Shown here: positions 17,056-26,400 of the stretch, in pieces
How positions within the stretch are numbered: the stretch's first letter is position 1
Layout of the letters: every line of letters starts with the position of its first letter
Assembly (NCBI RefSeq): GCF_002305875.1
Contig: NZ_CP022098.1
Span: forward strand, 4,154,001 to 4,218,000
Direction of reading: 5' to 3'
Source: Cystobacter fuscus
GTDB lineage: Bacteria; Myxococcota; Myxococcia; Myxococcales; Myxococcaceae
Length of the DNA stretch: 64,000 nt
Program-made: the position numbers and the translations under genes
The notes under the pieces: generated by a model
What the model was told of the DNA's origin: nothing
Seen by the model: only the letters and a program-made list of their open reading frames with translations
The model's database searches: none

Positions 17056-18924
17056 CTAGCCGGACGTTCCCGATGGAAAGGCGAGGGCTTTGGCGAGGAA
17101 CCGCGCGATGGTCTGGGACGGTGTGGCCTCCAACCGACGCATCAGGGTGTAGAGCCAGCGCGACGCCTCGCTGGCGGGGACTTCCGGAGGGGATTGTTCG
17201 AGTGCCTCACCCAGCAGCTCCAACACGTGGAGGCACCGGTCCTTCAGGGCTCCGTGGTCGGTTTCGTCCACGGGCCACGTCGCGAGGCCGTGCCGTCGCA
17301 GGGCACGCAGGTGGCGCGCGAGCCAGAAGAGCGCGTCCTTCAGCGGGCTGTCACGCAGGACGAGGGGGACGAAACAACCCCGCAGGGACAGGTAGCGTCG
17401 GAGCAGGGGTTCATGGGGAGCACTGCTCCACAATGCGGCCTCCCAGCTCCGAGCCGCCTCCTGTTCCATTTCCACTTCAGCGGGGGACCCTGGGACGGAC
17501 AGTGGCGCACGCGTGGCCAGCAAGGCGAAGCAGAAGGGATCCGCGGCGGCCAGACATGCCCCCAGGGCATCGAGCCGTCCATGGCCCAGCTTGAAGTTGT
17601 GCCCGCCCTGATCCCAGTCGTTGAAATGACGGGCCTCCAAGCCCGGGGCCGACGGTGCCTCCTCTGGAGGCGTCTTCACGGCGGTCGCTCGCAGGAGCTG
17701 GCGGAGCTCGGCGAGGCGCAACTCCGGATGGGTGGCGACCATGCGAGCGGCGGTGCCAGCCACCAGCGCCGCGGCGAGGCTCGAATCGTCCGCCGCCCCG
17801 ATGGCCGGAAACGTGACGAGTTCCCCGGGCGCGCACAGCTCGACGGAGGGCCCCAGGCGCCCGAGGGGCGTGCCGTGAAGCCGGTACCAGCCGCCTCCGA
17901 GGCCACAGGCCGCCACGGGAATGACCCAGGGCTGCGCGTTGAAGTCGTCGCTCGCGAGCACCGCGCTGTCTCCGTGAACGTCGCGGTTCTGATCGATGCG
18001 CCCCGTGCAGCACACGATGAGCGCGCCCCGTCCTCCCCGGCCACTCCGGGCGCACCCGCGAAGGATGGCCCGCAGGTGGGCGGGAACGCCCCAGCTTCCA
18101 TGGGCCATGGCCACCAGGACGACATCCGCCCCCCACTCCCCCACCGCCCGGGCCAGTGCCGCCGCCAGGTCGGTGACATGGAGGAACGAGTCATGGGCGA
18201 GGGGAATCTCGAACAAGCCCAGGCGTACGCCGGGCGCGACCGCCTCGACCGCCGCGGCCATCACCACGCCATGGCCCGCCACGGTCCGCGAGGGCTCTGG
18301 TGGATGGGGACTCCGGGGAAACCCCAACCCCTGTTCCGAGGCGGCGTGAAGGAGGGAGGTTTCATCCAGGCCGCGCAGCACGTCCCATCCGCCGCAATCC
18401 GTGTCGATGACGGCCACCCGCACCGGAGCGCCCTCGTGTCCATCCCAGTGCCGGGCGGCGAGGTGTGGTGAGGGAAGCCCGAGGCCATGCAGCAGGGCCT
18501 CGACGGAGAGCCGGGGGCGGGGCAAACCGATCTCGGGCTGCTCCAGCTCCGGGGAGGGAGTGCCTGGGAGGGGCGTCGGCTCGCCCGTGTAGCGCTCGTC
18601 CATCCAGACCCGGCTGTCCACGCCGATGTAGCCCACCCCGGGCGTGGGATGACCCCGCCCGCGGCAGACCAGGGGTTGGATGAAGCGCGCCGGCAGTGCG
18701 CCCTCGTCGACGGAGGGAGACACATACAGCCGCTCCTGGCCCACGGAGGGAAAGGGCACCCAGCTCGCGGGAACGGACAGTGGACGGCCGTCCGCCCCGG
18801 GCAGTGGCGAGACGATCGAGAAGTCCAGATAGGACAACTCGTCGCGTGAGGGGACTACATCGAGCTGACGGAGGAGCTGGTACCCACGGTGTTGTCTTGG
18901 GTAGGCCCGGCCACGGAGAGACAT
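17056..18924 (-). CDS. Subtilase-family (S8) serine protease, atypical active-site surroundings
   Basis: A 622-residue protein without an obvious signal peptide. The S8 triad is visible: Asp in VAVIDTDCGG near residue 173, His in AGHGVV near 215, and Ser in DDSSLAAALVAG near 378. The usual GTSMAAP is altered to DSSLAAA, and the segment where the oxyanion asparagine (AAGN) normally lies reads VCCTGRID. An N-terminal ~160-residue domain and a ~200-residue helical C-terminal region match nothing I know. ATG 18924 is chosen for its excellent GGAGG ribosome-binding site; this overlaps the preceding gene by 70 bp. It would act in the cytoplasm on a partner or substrate, perhaps the duplicated-domain protein of the same operon. 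Confidence 0.85.
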   Translation of the reverse strand: MSLRGRAYPRQHRGYQLLRQLDVVPSRDELSYLDFSIVSPLPGADGRPLSVPASWVPFPSVGQERLYVSPSVDEGALPARFIQPLVCRGRGHPTPGVGYIGVDSRVWMDERYTGEPTPLPGTPSPELEQPEIGLPRPRLSVEALLHGLGLPSPHLAARHWDGHEGAPVRVAVIDTDCGGWDVLRGLDETSLLHAASEQGLGFPRSPHPPEPSRTVAGHGVVMAAAVEAVAPGVRLGLFEIPLAHDSFLHVTDLAAALARAVGEWGADVVLVAMAHGSWGVPAHLRAILRGCARSGRGGRGALIVCCTGRIDQNRDVHGDSAVLASDDFNAQPWVIPVAACGLGGGWYRLHGTPLGRLGPSVELCAPGELVTFPAIGAADDSSLAAALVAGTAARMVATHPELRLAELRQLLRATAVKTPPEEAPSAPGLEARHFNDWDQGGHNFKLGHGRLDALGACLAAADPFCFALLATRAPLSVPGSPAEVEMEQEAARSWEAALWSSAPHEPLLRRYLSLRGCFVPLVLRDSPLKDALFWLARHLRALRRHGLATWPVDETDHGALKDRCLHVLELLGEALEQSPPEVPASEASRWLYTLMRRLEATPSQTIARFLAKALAFPSGTSG

Positions 18925-19793
18925 ACGGCCTCCAATGAGGATGCGATGACCATTCCCGCGAGGTTGTCCTCGGGGCGGATGCGCCGCGCGCGAATCCCTT
19001 CCAACTCCTGCGCGCGGTGGGACAGCCAGTGGGCGAAGTGCTCGAACCCCCCCCGCGCCGCCGCGGCTCCGGCGGCTCTGGTCAGCAGGGCTCCGGCACT
19101 GAAGAGCGCGGGGGGTGGAAAGCCCAGCGCGGTGGGAAGGCTCACGCCATGGACGGCCTCGTCCTCGGCGCTGTCCGCCGCGTCGTCCACGCACTGCATG
19201 CCCACCGCGAGCAGGAAGAAGGCGCGCCGGAAGTACGGACTCCGGTGCGACTCCCCCCGCTGGTGCAACAGACTCTCGCTGGCCAGTCCCGCCCACCCGA
19301 GCTTGAGCAGGATGGAGCGGCCATAGCGCGCGAGGCGGAGTGTCCGGCGGGCCAGCGCCGCCTGCTCGAGCCCGACGCCCAGGCGCCAGGCCCTGATGCT
19401 CCGCTCGATGGACTCCACCCGGGGGCTCGTTCCCCCCTCCGCCTCGGCGAGGCTCCGCCGCCAGTACGCCAGGAAATGGGCCGCCAGACGCTCCCGCTCG
19501 GGCGTGGCGGCGGCCTGGTGGTCGGCCAGGCGATCCACCAGCACGTTGTAGAAACACGCGCCGTGGTGGGCCCTCCGAAACGCCTCGAGCGCGGGCTCGG
19601 AGGGGGCGTGCTCGGAGGACAGGGCGAAGAGGGGCAGATCCCTGCTGGGCGGGAGCTGGAAGACGTCCGCCCATCCCATGTCGGGAGCGCGGGCGAGTCC
19701 CAGCTCGAACAACAGCCCCCGCGCCGAATCGCGAAGCTCCAGGGGGAGCTGGGCCACTACCCCCTGGTAGGTGGAGTCAATCGTGGCGTTCAT
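18855..19793 (-). CDS. Class I isoprenoid-synthase-fold protein
   Basis: A 312-residue all-helical protein. Near residue 201 it has an aspartate-rich motif, QCVDDAADSAEDE, followed by LPTALGF, which resembles the Mg2+-binding DDxxD helix and flexible loop of polyprenyl synthetases and terpene synthases. An earlier VLVDRLADH near residue 84 may correspond to the first metal-binding helix but lacks a full DDxxD. It lies between the duplicated-domain gene (12 bp upstream) and the subtilase gene (70-bp overlap). It could be a prenyl-chain or terpene enzyme, or a non-catalytic relative. A lipid-handling role in a protease operon is unexpected. Fold assignment is tentative. Confidence 0.6.
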   Translation of the reverse strand: MNATIDSTYQGVVAQLPLELRDSARGLLFELGLARAPDMGWADVFQLPPSRDLPLFALSSEHAPSEPALEAFRRAHHGACFYNVLVDRLADHQAAATPERERLAAHFLAYWRRSLAEAEGGTSPRVESIERSIRAWRLGVGLEQAALARRTLRLARYGRSILLKLGWAGLASESLLHQRGESHRSPYFRRAFFLLAVGMQCVDDAADSAEDEAVHGVSLPTALGFPPPALFSAGALLTRAAGAAAARGGFEHFAHWLSHRAQELEGIRARRIRPEDNLAGMVIASSLEAVCLSVAGPTQDNTVGTSSSVSSM

Positions 19794-19805
19794 GGCGGCG
19801 CGGTC

Positions 19806-20411
19806 TCACCAGCTCGCGGTGAGATCCTCCCAGGGCGCGATATGGGCGAAGGCGGGCTCATCCACGAGCAGCTCCTTGAAGCAGCGCAACTGCGGCTCGC
19901 TGAGCCGCACGGGCCGCCCGATGAGCCGGGACAGCTCCTGCTCCAGCGTGTCGCCGCTGCCGGGCGTGCCCGGCTCGTAGAGGGCGGCGGCGGCCTGGAC
20001 CGCCTTGAACCGCTTCATGAGGCCGCCGTCTGGTTTGAGCAGCGCCAGGTAGATGTCATACAGGCTCGAGGCGGAGACCATCTCCCTCACTTCCTCGTGT
20101 CGCACCTGGCCGCTCCAGGGAGACAGCGTGGCGAGCTCCGGCAGCTCCGCGAGGCGCTTGAAGGCGTGGCGTTGAGGCTCGCTCAGCCGCACCTCCCGCC
20201 CGAGGAGCTGGGACAGGCATTGCTCCAGCGCGCCGTCTCCGCCAGGGGCGGCGTCCGGAGTGGCCGCGGCGATGCCCAGCTTCTGGAGGCGGTTGCCGCC
20301 AGGGCCACGCGGACTCAGCAATTGAAGGTAGAGATCGGCGAACGCCACGTTGAAAGGATTCCCCCGCGTCGAGCGCGAGGAGACGGCGGACAGGGCTGGA
20401 TTGAGAGTCAT
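19806..20411 (-). CDS. Unrecognised protein with an internally duplicated ~80-residue domain
   Basis: This 201-residue protein consists of a short leader and two copies of one domain. Copy 1 spans about residues 25-100 and copy 2 about 116-195. The clearest shared segment is GREVRLSEPQRHAFKRL (71-87) against GRPVRLSEPQLRCFKEL (165-181), each ending in a [SA]PW motif (97-99 and 192-194). Each copy also begins with a similar helix (LYLQLLSP; IYLALLKP). I recognise no known family. It is the first gene of the minus-strand protease/sensor operon and is divergent from the caspase gene. It could be an adaptor domain pair, a death-effector-like module or a protease substrate. ATG 20411 follows AACGAGGCC. 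Confidence 0.75.
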   Translation of the reverse strand: MTLNPALSAVSSRSTRGNPFNVAFADLYLQLLSPRGPGGNRLQKLGIAAATPDAAPGGDGALEQCLSQLLGREVRLSEPQRHAFKRLAELPELATLSPWSGQVRHEEVREMVSASSLYDIYLALLKPDGGLMKRFKAVQAAAALYEPGTPGSGDTLEQELSRLIGRPVRLSEPQLRCFKELLVDEPAFAHIAPWEDLTASW

Positions 20412-20712
20412 ATGAGAGGCCTCGTTGAGATGTCTGGGTGGATGACGACGTGCCAGTGATGGCGTGGGGAGACATGAGCAACCTCCGTGCCGCTCGCGCG
20501 GGCTCCCATGTGAACCTGTCGTCCCTGCTTCCCTGGGCCGGCCCACCCATGGCCCATGGATTCACCCGGCGAGGGGCTCCGCCTGGTTTCCACGCGGTGG
20601 ACGAAAACGACCACGGCGGCGTGTATTCGCACGAGGGGAATGGATGCTTTCATCCCTCGGTGGACGCCCATGCCCGCCCTCGAGGCATGGTGTTTGCTTG
20701 GCACGCCCGGCG
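20412..20712. promoter_or_regulatory. 301-bp divergent promoter region of the protease locus
   Basis: This gap lies between the oppositely oriented duplicated-domain and caspase genes and must hold both promoters. It contains GC palindromes such as GGGCCGGCCC near 20534 and CCATGGCCCATGG near 20547, but no clear consensus promoter. I looked for a sigma-54 site near the caspase start and did not find correct -24/-12 spacing. Confidence 0.45.
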
Positions 20713-22539
20713 ATGCGTGGACAGGCCCTCATCCTCGGATGCCAGACCTATGGACTGACCGGCGTGTTGGGAGACGCGCGGCGGGTCGCGGAGGCGCTCG
20801 GTGCGCTCGGCTTCGACGTCACCGTGTGCATGGGAGAAGAGGCGACGCGCGAGCGCATCCTCCAGCTCTACCGCCACCTCATCGAGCGGTGTGCTCCGGA
20901 CGAGGCGGCCTTCGTCTATTACGCGGGGCACGGGGCCTGGGCTCCCGCACCGGGCTCCGGCGTCCAGTTCATCGTGCCGGCGGACTTCGAGCTCTCCACG
21001 GAAGAGGATTTCCGCGGCATCACCGCCCTCGAGCTGTCGGCGCTCTTGGAGGAGCTGACGTCGAGGACACGCAACGTGACCGTCGTGCTCGACTGTTGCT
21101 TCGCGTCGCGCATGTTCCGGAGCGTGGACCTGGTGCCGAGGGCGCTCCCCGTGGTGCCGCTGCCCGTCGTGTGCGCGCACCTGAAGCGGCTCCAGGCCCG
21201 GGGTCAGGCGCTGGGGGGCCGCCACATCGAGAGCAACCCGCATGCGGTGCGGCTGGTGGCCGCGGCGCTCGACGAACAGGCCTACGAGTACACCAACGCT
21301 CGCGGCGTGCGCACCGGGTTGCTGACCGATGCCTTCCTCGAGGTGCTCGACGAGGCGCGCGGGCTCCGGGTGTCCTGGGGTCAGCTCGGCCGACGCATCC
21401 GGGAGCGGGTGCTCGCCCGTTGTTCCCATCAACGGCCCGAGCTCGAGGGCCCCGAGCGGCGATTGTTGTTCCAGCTCGAGGAACTCGAGCACGAGTCCTC
21501 CCTCGCCTACTACCCCGAGCACGGCCACCACTGGCTGCGGGGAGGGCGTCTGCACGGGGTGCGGGAGGGCGATGAATACGCGGTCATGCCCCTGGGCGCC
21601 GACGGCCCGGACGAGGCCCGCGCCCTGGCCTCCGCCCGGGTCCTCGAGGTGCTGGGCGGCTCGAGCCGGGTGGCGCTGGTGCGGAGGAGCTCGGCCCTCG
21701 TTCCCACGGGGGCTCCCGCCTTCCCGCGCCGCTCCCAGCAACCCCGGCGCGCCGTGGTGTTGGAGGGCTCCTGGGACGCCCATGCGCCGCTTCTCTCCCG
21801 CCTGCGGGAAGCATTTCGGACCTCGTTCTTCGTGCGTCAGGCGTCCATGGAGGAGCGGGAGCCCGTGCTCGCCCACGTCCGGCTCGGCGAGCGAGGCGTG
21901 GACGTTCTTGACTCGGGACTGGACGGAATCGTCCATCCCCTGCCGCTCACCCCCTCCAGCGTCCCAGGGGTGCTCCACGCCCTGGAGGTCCTGGCCCGGG
22001 CCCAGTCACTGCGCGAGCTCGGCGACGGCGGCGACTCGGAGCGCTTCACGCAGTGGCTCGAACTCGAGTGGGGTCGGGTGTCCGCTCGCCGTGCCTTTCC
22101 GCTTCCCACGGCGGGGGCCTGCCTTCACGCGGGAGAGCGCGTCTATGTCCGCCTCCAAGCTCGTGGCCACACCCGCCTCCACGTCTCGGTCCTCGACGTG
22201 GGCGTCGGGGGGGCCATCTCCTTGCTGAATGCCTCGCAGCCCTCGGGGATGGTGCTGGGGAGCGGCCGGGTCGAGACCCTGGGCGCCGGGCCGGATGGGA
22301 CGCTCGTGGGCTTGGAGCTCGAATGGCCCGAGGTCACGCCCCGTCAGGACGCGCGCCCCGAGTCCCTCGTGGTCATCGCCTCGGAGTTTCCCGTGGACCT
22401 GCGCCTGCTCGGCACTTCCCACTCCCGGCTCACCCGCGCACCGCCGGTCTCCCTGGAACAGTTGATGCAGAGTGGCGGTCGGGACAGGTACGCGGTGAAG
22501 CACATCCGGTTCTGGTTGGACCCCCGTCCACCCCCTTGA
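20713..22539 (+). CDS. Caspase-like (C14) protease with C-terminal DUF4384-like domain
   Basis: A 608-residue protein. It opens directly into a caspase/metacaspase fold (ALILGCQTYG), with the catalytic His in YYAGHG near residue 73 and Cys in VLDCCFASRM near 129. The middle section is unknown. The last ~180 residues, with VYVRLQARGHTRLHVSVLDVG and ISLLNASQPSG, resemble the DUF4384 domain often attached to bacterial caspases. ATG 20713 has only a weak ribosome-binding site; the open frame upstream is basic and low-quality, so a longer protein is unlikely. It is followed after 20 bp by the trypsin-like protease gene, probably as one transcript. It would cleave after basic residues if metacaspase-like. 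Confidence 0.85.
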   Translation: MRGQALILGCQTYGLTGVLGDARRVAEALGALGFDVTVCMGEEATRERILQLYRHLIERCAPDEAAFVYYAGHGAWAPAPGSGVQFIVPADFELSTEEDFRGITALELSALLEELTSRTRNVTVVLDCCFASRMFRSVDLVPRALPVVPLPVVCAHLKRLQARGQALGGRHIESNPHAVRLVAAALDEQAYEYTNARGVRTGLLTDAFLEVLDEARGLRVSWGQLGRRIRERVLARCSHQRPELEGPERRLLFQLEELEHESSLAYYPEHGHHWLRGGRLHGVREGDEYAVMPLGADGPDEARALASARVLEVLGGSSRVALVRRSSALVPTGAPAFPRRSQQPRRAVVLEGSWDAHAPLLSRLREAFRTSFFVRQASMEEREPVLAHVRLGERGVDVLDSGLDGIVHPLPLTPSSVPGVLHALEVLARAQSLRELGDGGDSERFTQWLELEWGRVSARRAFPLPTAGACLHAGERVYVRLQARGHTRLHVSVLDVGVGGAISLLNASQPSGMVLGSGRVETLGAGPDGTLVGLELEWPEVTPRQDARPESLVVIASEFPVDLRLLGTSHSRLTRAPPVSLEQLMQSGGRDRYAVKHIRFWLDPRPPP

Positions 22540-22559
22540 ATGGAGGAAACAGCGCGCCC

Positions 22560-23492
22560 ATGGATGAGATGACTTCGCTCCGGCACCGGTTGGAGCGCGC
22601 CCTGGGAGGCAGGGCCATCGAGGAGCTCTGGCCGGAGCCCCGGGCGCTCGTCGGCTTCGAGGCCGCGGTGGCGTTGAGTGTGGACCGGGCGCTGGCTCGG
22701 AGGGCGTTCGACAAGCTGCGCGCGGGCAGCCGGCTGCTGCCCGTCGAGTCCGCGGTACTGGAGGTGGCCATCCGCATGGCGCGGCCGGCCTTGCGCATCG
22801 AGCGGGGGCGCTTGCCGCCCCATTCCTTCCTGGAGATGGAGGAGGCGGTGCGGGCCATCCTCCTGGCGCAACTGCCGGGGATCGCCTCGCTCGGTTTTCG
22901 CTGGGGGATTCCCCTGGCGACGGCGTTCCAGGTCGCGCCCCGGGTGCTGGTGACCAGCGCCCACGTGGCGGACAGGCTGGAGCAGGAGCGCGAGGATCTG
23001 ACGCGAGGGAACTTCGTCGCCCACTTCGACGCGGATGACCGGCACGAGGAGCGCATCGTGTCGATCACGGGTGTTCTGGTCCGTCATCCCTCGGAGGACG
23101 TGGCCCTGCTGGAGATGGAGGCCGAGGGGCCGCTGGACGGGGGGTTGAGGCTGGCGCGGCGACCCGCGGACTCGCGCGCCCGGCGGGTGCTCGGAGTGGG
23201 CTATCCGCTCTACGGCGATGGGCACCTTCCCTGGGTGGACTCGCTCTTCGAGCACGTCTACGGCGTGTTGCGGGCCTCGCCGGGGGAACTGATGGGAGCC
23301 GAGGGCGAGCGGTTGTTCCACGACTGCACGACCCTGTCGGGCAACTCGGGCTCACCCCTGTTCGACTTGAGCACGGGATTGGTCATTGGCGTCCACTCCT
23401 CGGGGAAGTTCGCCTGGCGCAACACCGCCGTGAGCACGCGAGCCCTACTCTCCAACGAATTCATCCGGGCCCGGGCATCTTGCTGGGACTGA
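22560..23492 (+). CDS. Trypsin-like serine protease with N-terminal helical domain
   Basis: A 310-residue protein. The C-terminal ~210 residues are a chymotrypsin-fold protease with catalytic His in VTSAHVAD near residue 134, Asp in SEDVALLEM near 180 and Ser in SGNSGSPLF near 263. There is no signal peptide, so it acts in the cytoplasm. The first ~85 residues form a small helical domain (LRHRLERALGG...FDKLRAGSRLLPVE), which resembles the effector-associated adaptor domains placed before trypsin, caspase and NTPase effectors in bacterial conflict systems. ATG 22560 follows GGAGG. It sits directly after the caspase gene and ends 5 bp from the convergent caspase/WD40 gene. Confidence 0.88.
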   Translation: MDEMTSLRHRLERALGGRAIEELWPEPRALVGFEAAVALSVDRALARRAFDKLRAGSRLLPVESAVLEVAIRMARPALRIERGRLPPHSFLEMEEAVRAILLAQLPGIASLGFRWGIPLATAFQVAPRVLVTSAHVADRLEQEREDLTRGNFVAHFDADDRHEERIVSITGVLVRHPSEDVALLEMEAEGPLDGGLRLARRPADSRARRVLGVGYPLYGDGHLPWVDSLFEHVYGVLRASPGELMGAEGERLFHDCTTLSGNSGSPLFDLSTGLVIGVHSSGKFAWRNTAVSTRALLSNEFIRARASCWD

Positions 23493-23497
23493 GTGGT

Positions 23498-26400
23498 TCA
23501 CGGCAGCCGCCCATGCGAGTGTTCACAGCGCTCGTATTCCTCTTGTGCCTGGGTGGGAGTCTCGAGGAGGTTCTGTTCGCGCTCGGGGGCGGTGAGACAC
23601 ACGGTGGTCATCTTCTTGAGCTCATCGGTCAGGATGTCGGGATCAAGAGGCCAGACGCGGAACATGCCGTCGGAGAAGGTGACAAGGCGTGTGCCATTTC
23701 GCATGAGTAACGCACCTGGGGTCGAGTCATTGTTGAAGATCAAGGGCGTGGTCTTCTTGTCGATTGGCCACAGGCGGGCGGTGCCATCACCGGAGGTGGT
23801 GAGGATCCGGGTGCCATCGGGGGTGAATTTCGCCGAGAAAACCCCACTTTGATGACCTGGATAGCGATGCAACTCCTTTCCGGTGTCGGCACTCCAGAGG
23901 ATGGCCGTGTTGTCGTCCGACGCGGTGAGAAGATAAGCGCCATCGTTACTGAAGACCGCGGAGTTCACTTTGTCCTTGTGTCCTGAAAGAACAATGGACT
24001 TATTTGGCTCATGGACACGCCAGAGGCGGGCTGTCCAATCGTCGGACGTGATGATGAGCCGGGAGCCGTCGGGGCTGAAGACAGCGGAGTTCACCTGGCC
24101 TTGATGACCCGAGAAGACAACGGGAGCGCCTGAACCACGGGTGGGCCAGAGGCGGATGACGTTGTCTTCGGAAATGATGAGGATGTGGGTGCCATCCGGG
24201 CTGAATATGGCGGGGGGATGAGCTTCGCCTGGGCTAGGGAAGACGAAGGAGGTCGCCTCGCCGTTGGCGCGCCAGAGGCGGGCGGTGCTGCTGGACGCGG
24301 TGAGGATGTGCGTGCCATCCGGGCTGAATATGGCGGAGGTGAGCTCCTGTCGAGAGTGCTGGAAGACGAGAGGTGTTCCCGTTCCATCGGCGCGCCAGAG
24401 GCGGGCGCTTCCATCGTCCGATGCAGTGAGGATCTGGGTCCCGTCGGGGCTGAAAACAGCGCTGTTCACCAGAGCCTTATGGTCCGGCAAGACGGCGAGT
24501 CGTTTCTTGTCCTCGATGCGCCAGATTTCAGCGGTGTTGTTGGTGGCGATGGCGATGAGGGATCCATCGGGGCTGGGTGTGGCGTCAGGCGAGCCATTGA
24601 TATCGACGTCGAAGAAGGGGGGCGGGGGATCGCCATGAATGCGCCAGATGCGGATGGTGCTGTCGTCCGACGCGGTGAGGACTTTGGTTCCATCTGGGCT
24701 GAAGGCGACGATTTTCACCGTCTGAGTATGCCCAAGGAAGGTGATGGGTGTTCCCGTGCCATCCGCGCGCCAGAGACGGGCGGTGCCATCGTCCGACGCG
24801 GTGAAGACATAGGCTCCATCCGGGCTGAATGCCGCGAAGGTCAACACGTCTCCACGACCATAGAGCACGGCGGGCAGGGTGGGGTGCTCGAGTTCTTCGA
24901 CGAGCCAGCGGTAGGCGCTGTCGTCGTCCGACGTGGTGAGGATCTGGGTCCCATCCGGGCTGAAGGTCGCGAAGTTCACCGACTTTTCGTGTGCCTTGAA
25001 ATGGAGCTTCAGGGAGCCATTGATACGCCAGAGACGGGCGTCTCCTTGCGCGGATGCAGTGAGGATGGAGGAGCCGTCGGGACTGAAGGTGGCTGAGAGC
25101 ACCTGCTCGTTCTTGCCTGGAAAGACGAGTGGCTGCCCCATCCCGTTGGCGTTCCAAAGATAGACGGTTCCATTGCCCGTGAGGGTGAGGACATGGCGCT
25201 CGTCGGGGCTGAAGCTCGCGGAGTTCGCTCCCTTGAAATGACCTCTGAAGACGACGGGCTGCTCCGTCCCGTCGATCCGCCAGCGGCGTACCGTGCCATC
25301 GGCCGAGGCGGAGAGGATGTACGAGCCATCGGAACTGAAGACTGCGGAGTTCACCGAGTCCTTATGGACCGGGAAGTTGACGGGCGGTCTCGTGCCGTCG
25401 GCCCGCCAGAGGCGGACGATGCCATCGTCCGAGGCGGTGAGGATGTGCGATTCATCGGGGCTGAAGACTGCGGAGTTCACGCTCTCTTCATTGGCCGAAA
25501 AGACGATGGGAGTCCCAGTGCCATCGGAACGCCAGAGGCGGACGGTGCCGTCGGCGGATGCGGTGAGGACGCGGGTGCCATCGGCGCTGAACCGGGCCGA
25601 GTAGATTTCTGAGCTGTGTCCGGTGAGGATGGCGCTGCTGATGGCGTGCTGGCTGGTGTCCAGCGCGGTCTGCATCCATTCGCTGTCCGGAAACTCCTTC
25701 CGGGTATTCATCGCCAGGAGAACCAACATCGCCCTGGTGGGATCCGTCGGCAGGAGGCTCCGGGCATGCGGTATCTGCGCGCTGAGCAGGGCCAGGTTCT
25801 TCTGTCGGAGTGACTCCCGGGCGTTGTCCTCGGCGATTCGTTGTTGGCGTTGTGCTTCCCGGGCGTTGTTTGTCGCCTTGTTGGCCTGGAAGAGAGCCGC
25901 CACGGTGAGCGCGACGAGCAGGGTGGCTACGGTGAGCACGAGCGATGCGCGGAAATTGCGCAGGGAGCGTCGGCGCCGCGCGCTGGCGTGGAGGAACCCG
26001 CTCTCGGCGGCATTGAAGTCCAGCAGCTCGGTGGAGGCACCGCCGGGTGGGTGGACGGGCAGCGCCAGGGGGCCTCCGGTGCCGCGCGGGAGGTCCGGCG
26101 CCAGACCGAGCTGATCCAGGCGCGCATCTGCCCAGAGGAAGTCATGGGCGCGGTGGTGACGGTGCCATTCGGCGGAGGCATGAGAGACCCGGCGCAGCAG
26201 CAGCAGCTCGCGCTGGGCGTGGCGGGCCCAGTCATGGAGCCGGGGCCAGGAGGAGAGCAGGGCATCGTGCGCGGGCTCGACACAGGGCCCCTCTTCGTCG
26301 CTGGCCACCACCAGGCGGCAGGTCTCCAGGGTGTGGAGGACCCGCTGGACGCGGGCATTCTCCTCCGGGAGGGGATACTCCAGCTCGGCGCGAGGCACCC

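Noticed and set aside
15517-18471. A 984-codon plus-strand open frame
   Set aside because: It runs antisense to the histidine kinase and subtilase genes, has no domain pattern and is rich in Arg, Gly, Glu and Gln, as expected for a shadow of a GC-rich gene.
19806-20411. Reading the duplicated-domain protein as a RiPP precursor cut by a PatA-like subtilase
   Set aside because: No short core peptide, cysteine/serine-rich repeat cassette or cyclodehydratase gene is present; the copies look like folded domains. It is kept only as an alternative idea.
20464-20712. A longer N-terminus for the caspase protein
   Set aside because: The upstream in-frame sequence is Arg/Pro/Trp-rich without a fold-like pattern, while the caspase domain starts right after the ATG at 20713.
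20695-20715. A possible sigma-54 promoter (TTGGCACG) just before the caspase gene
   Set aside because: The distance from GG to the next GC does not fit the -24/-12 spacing, and the site overlaps the start codon.
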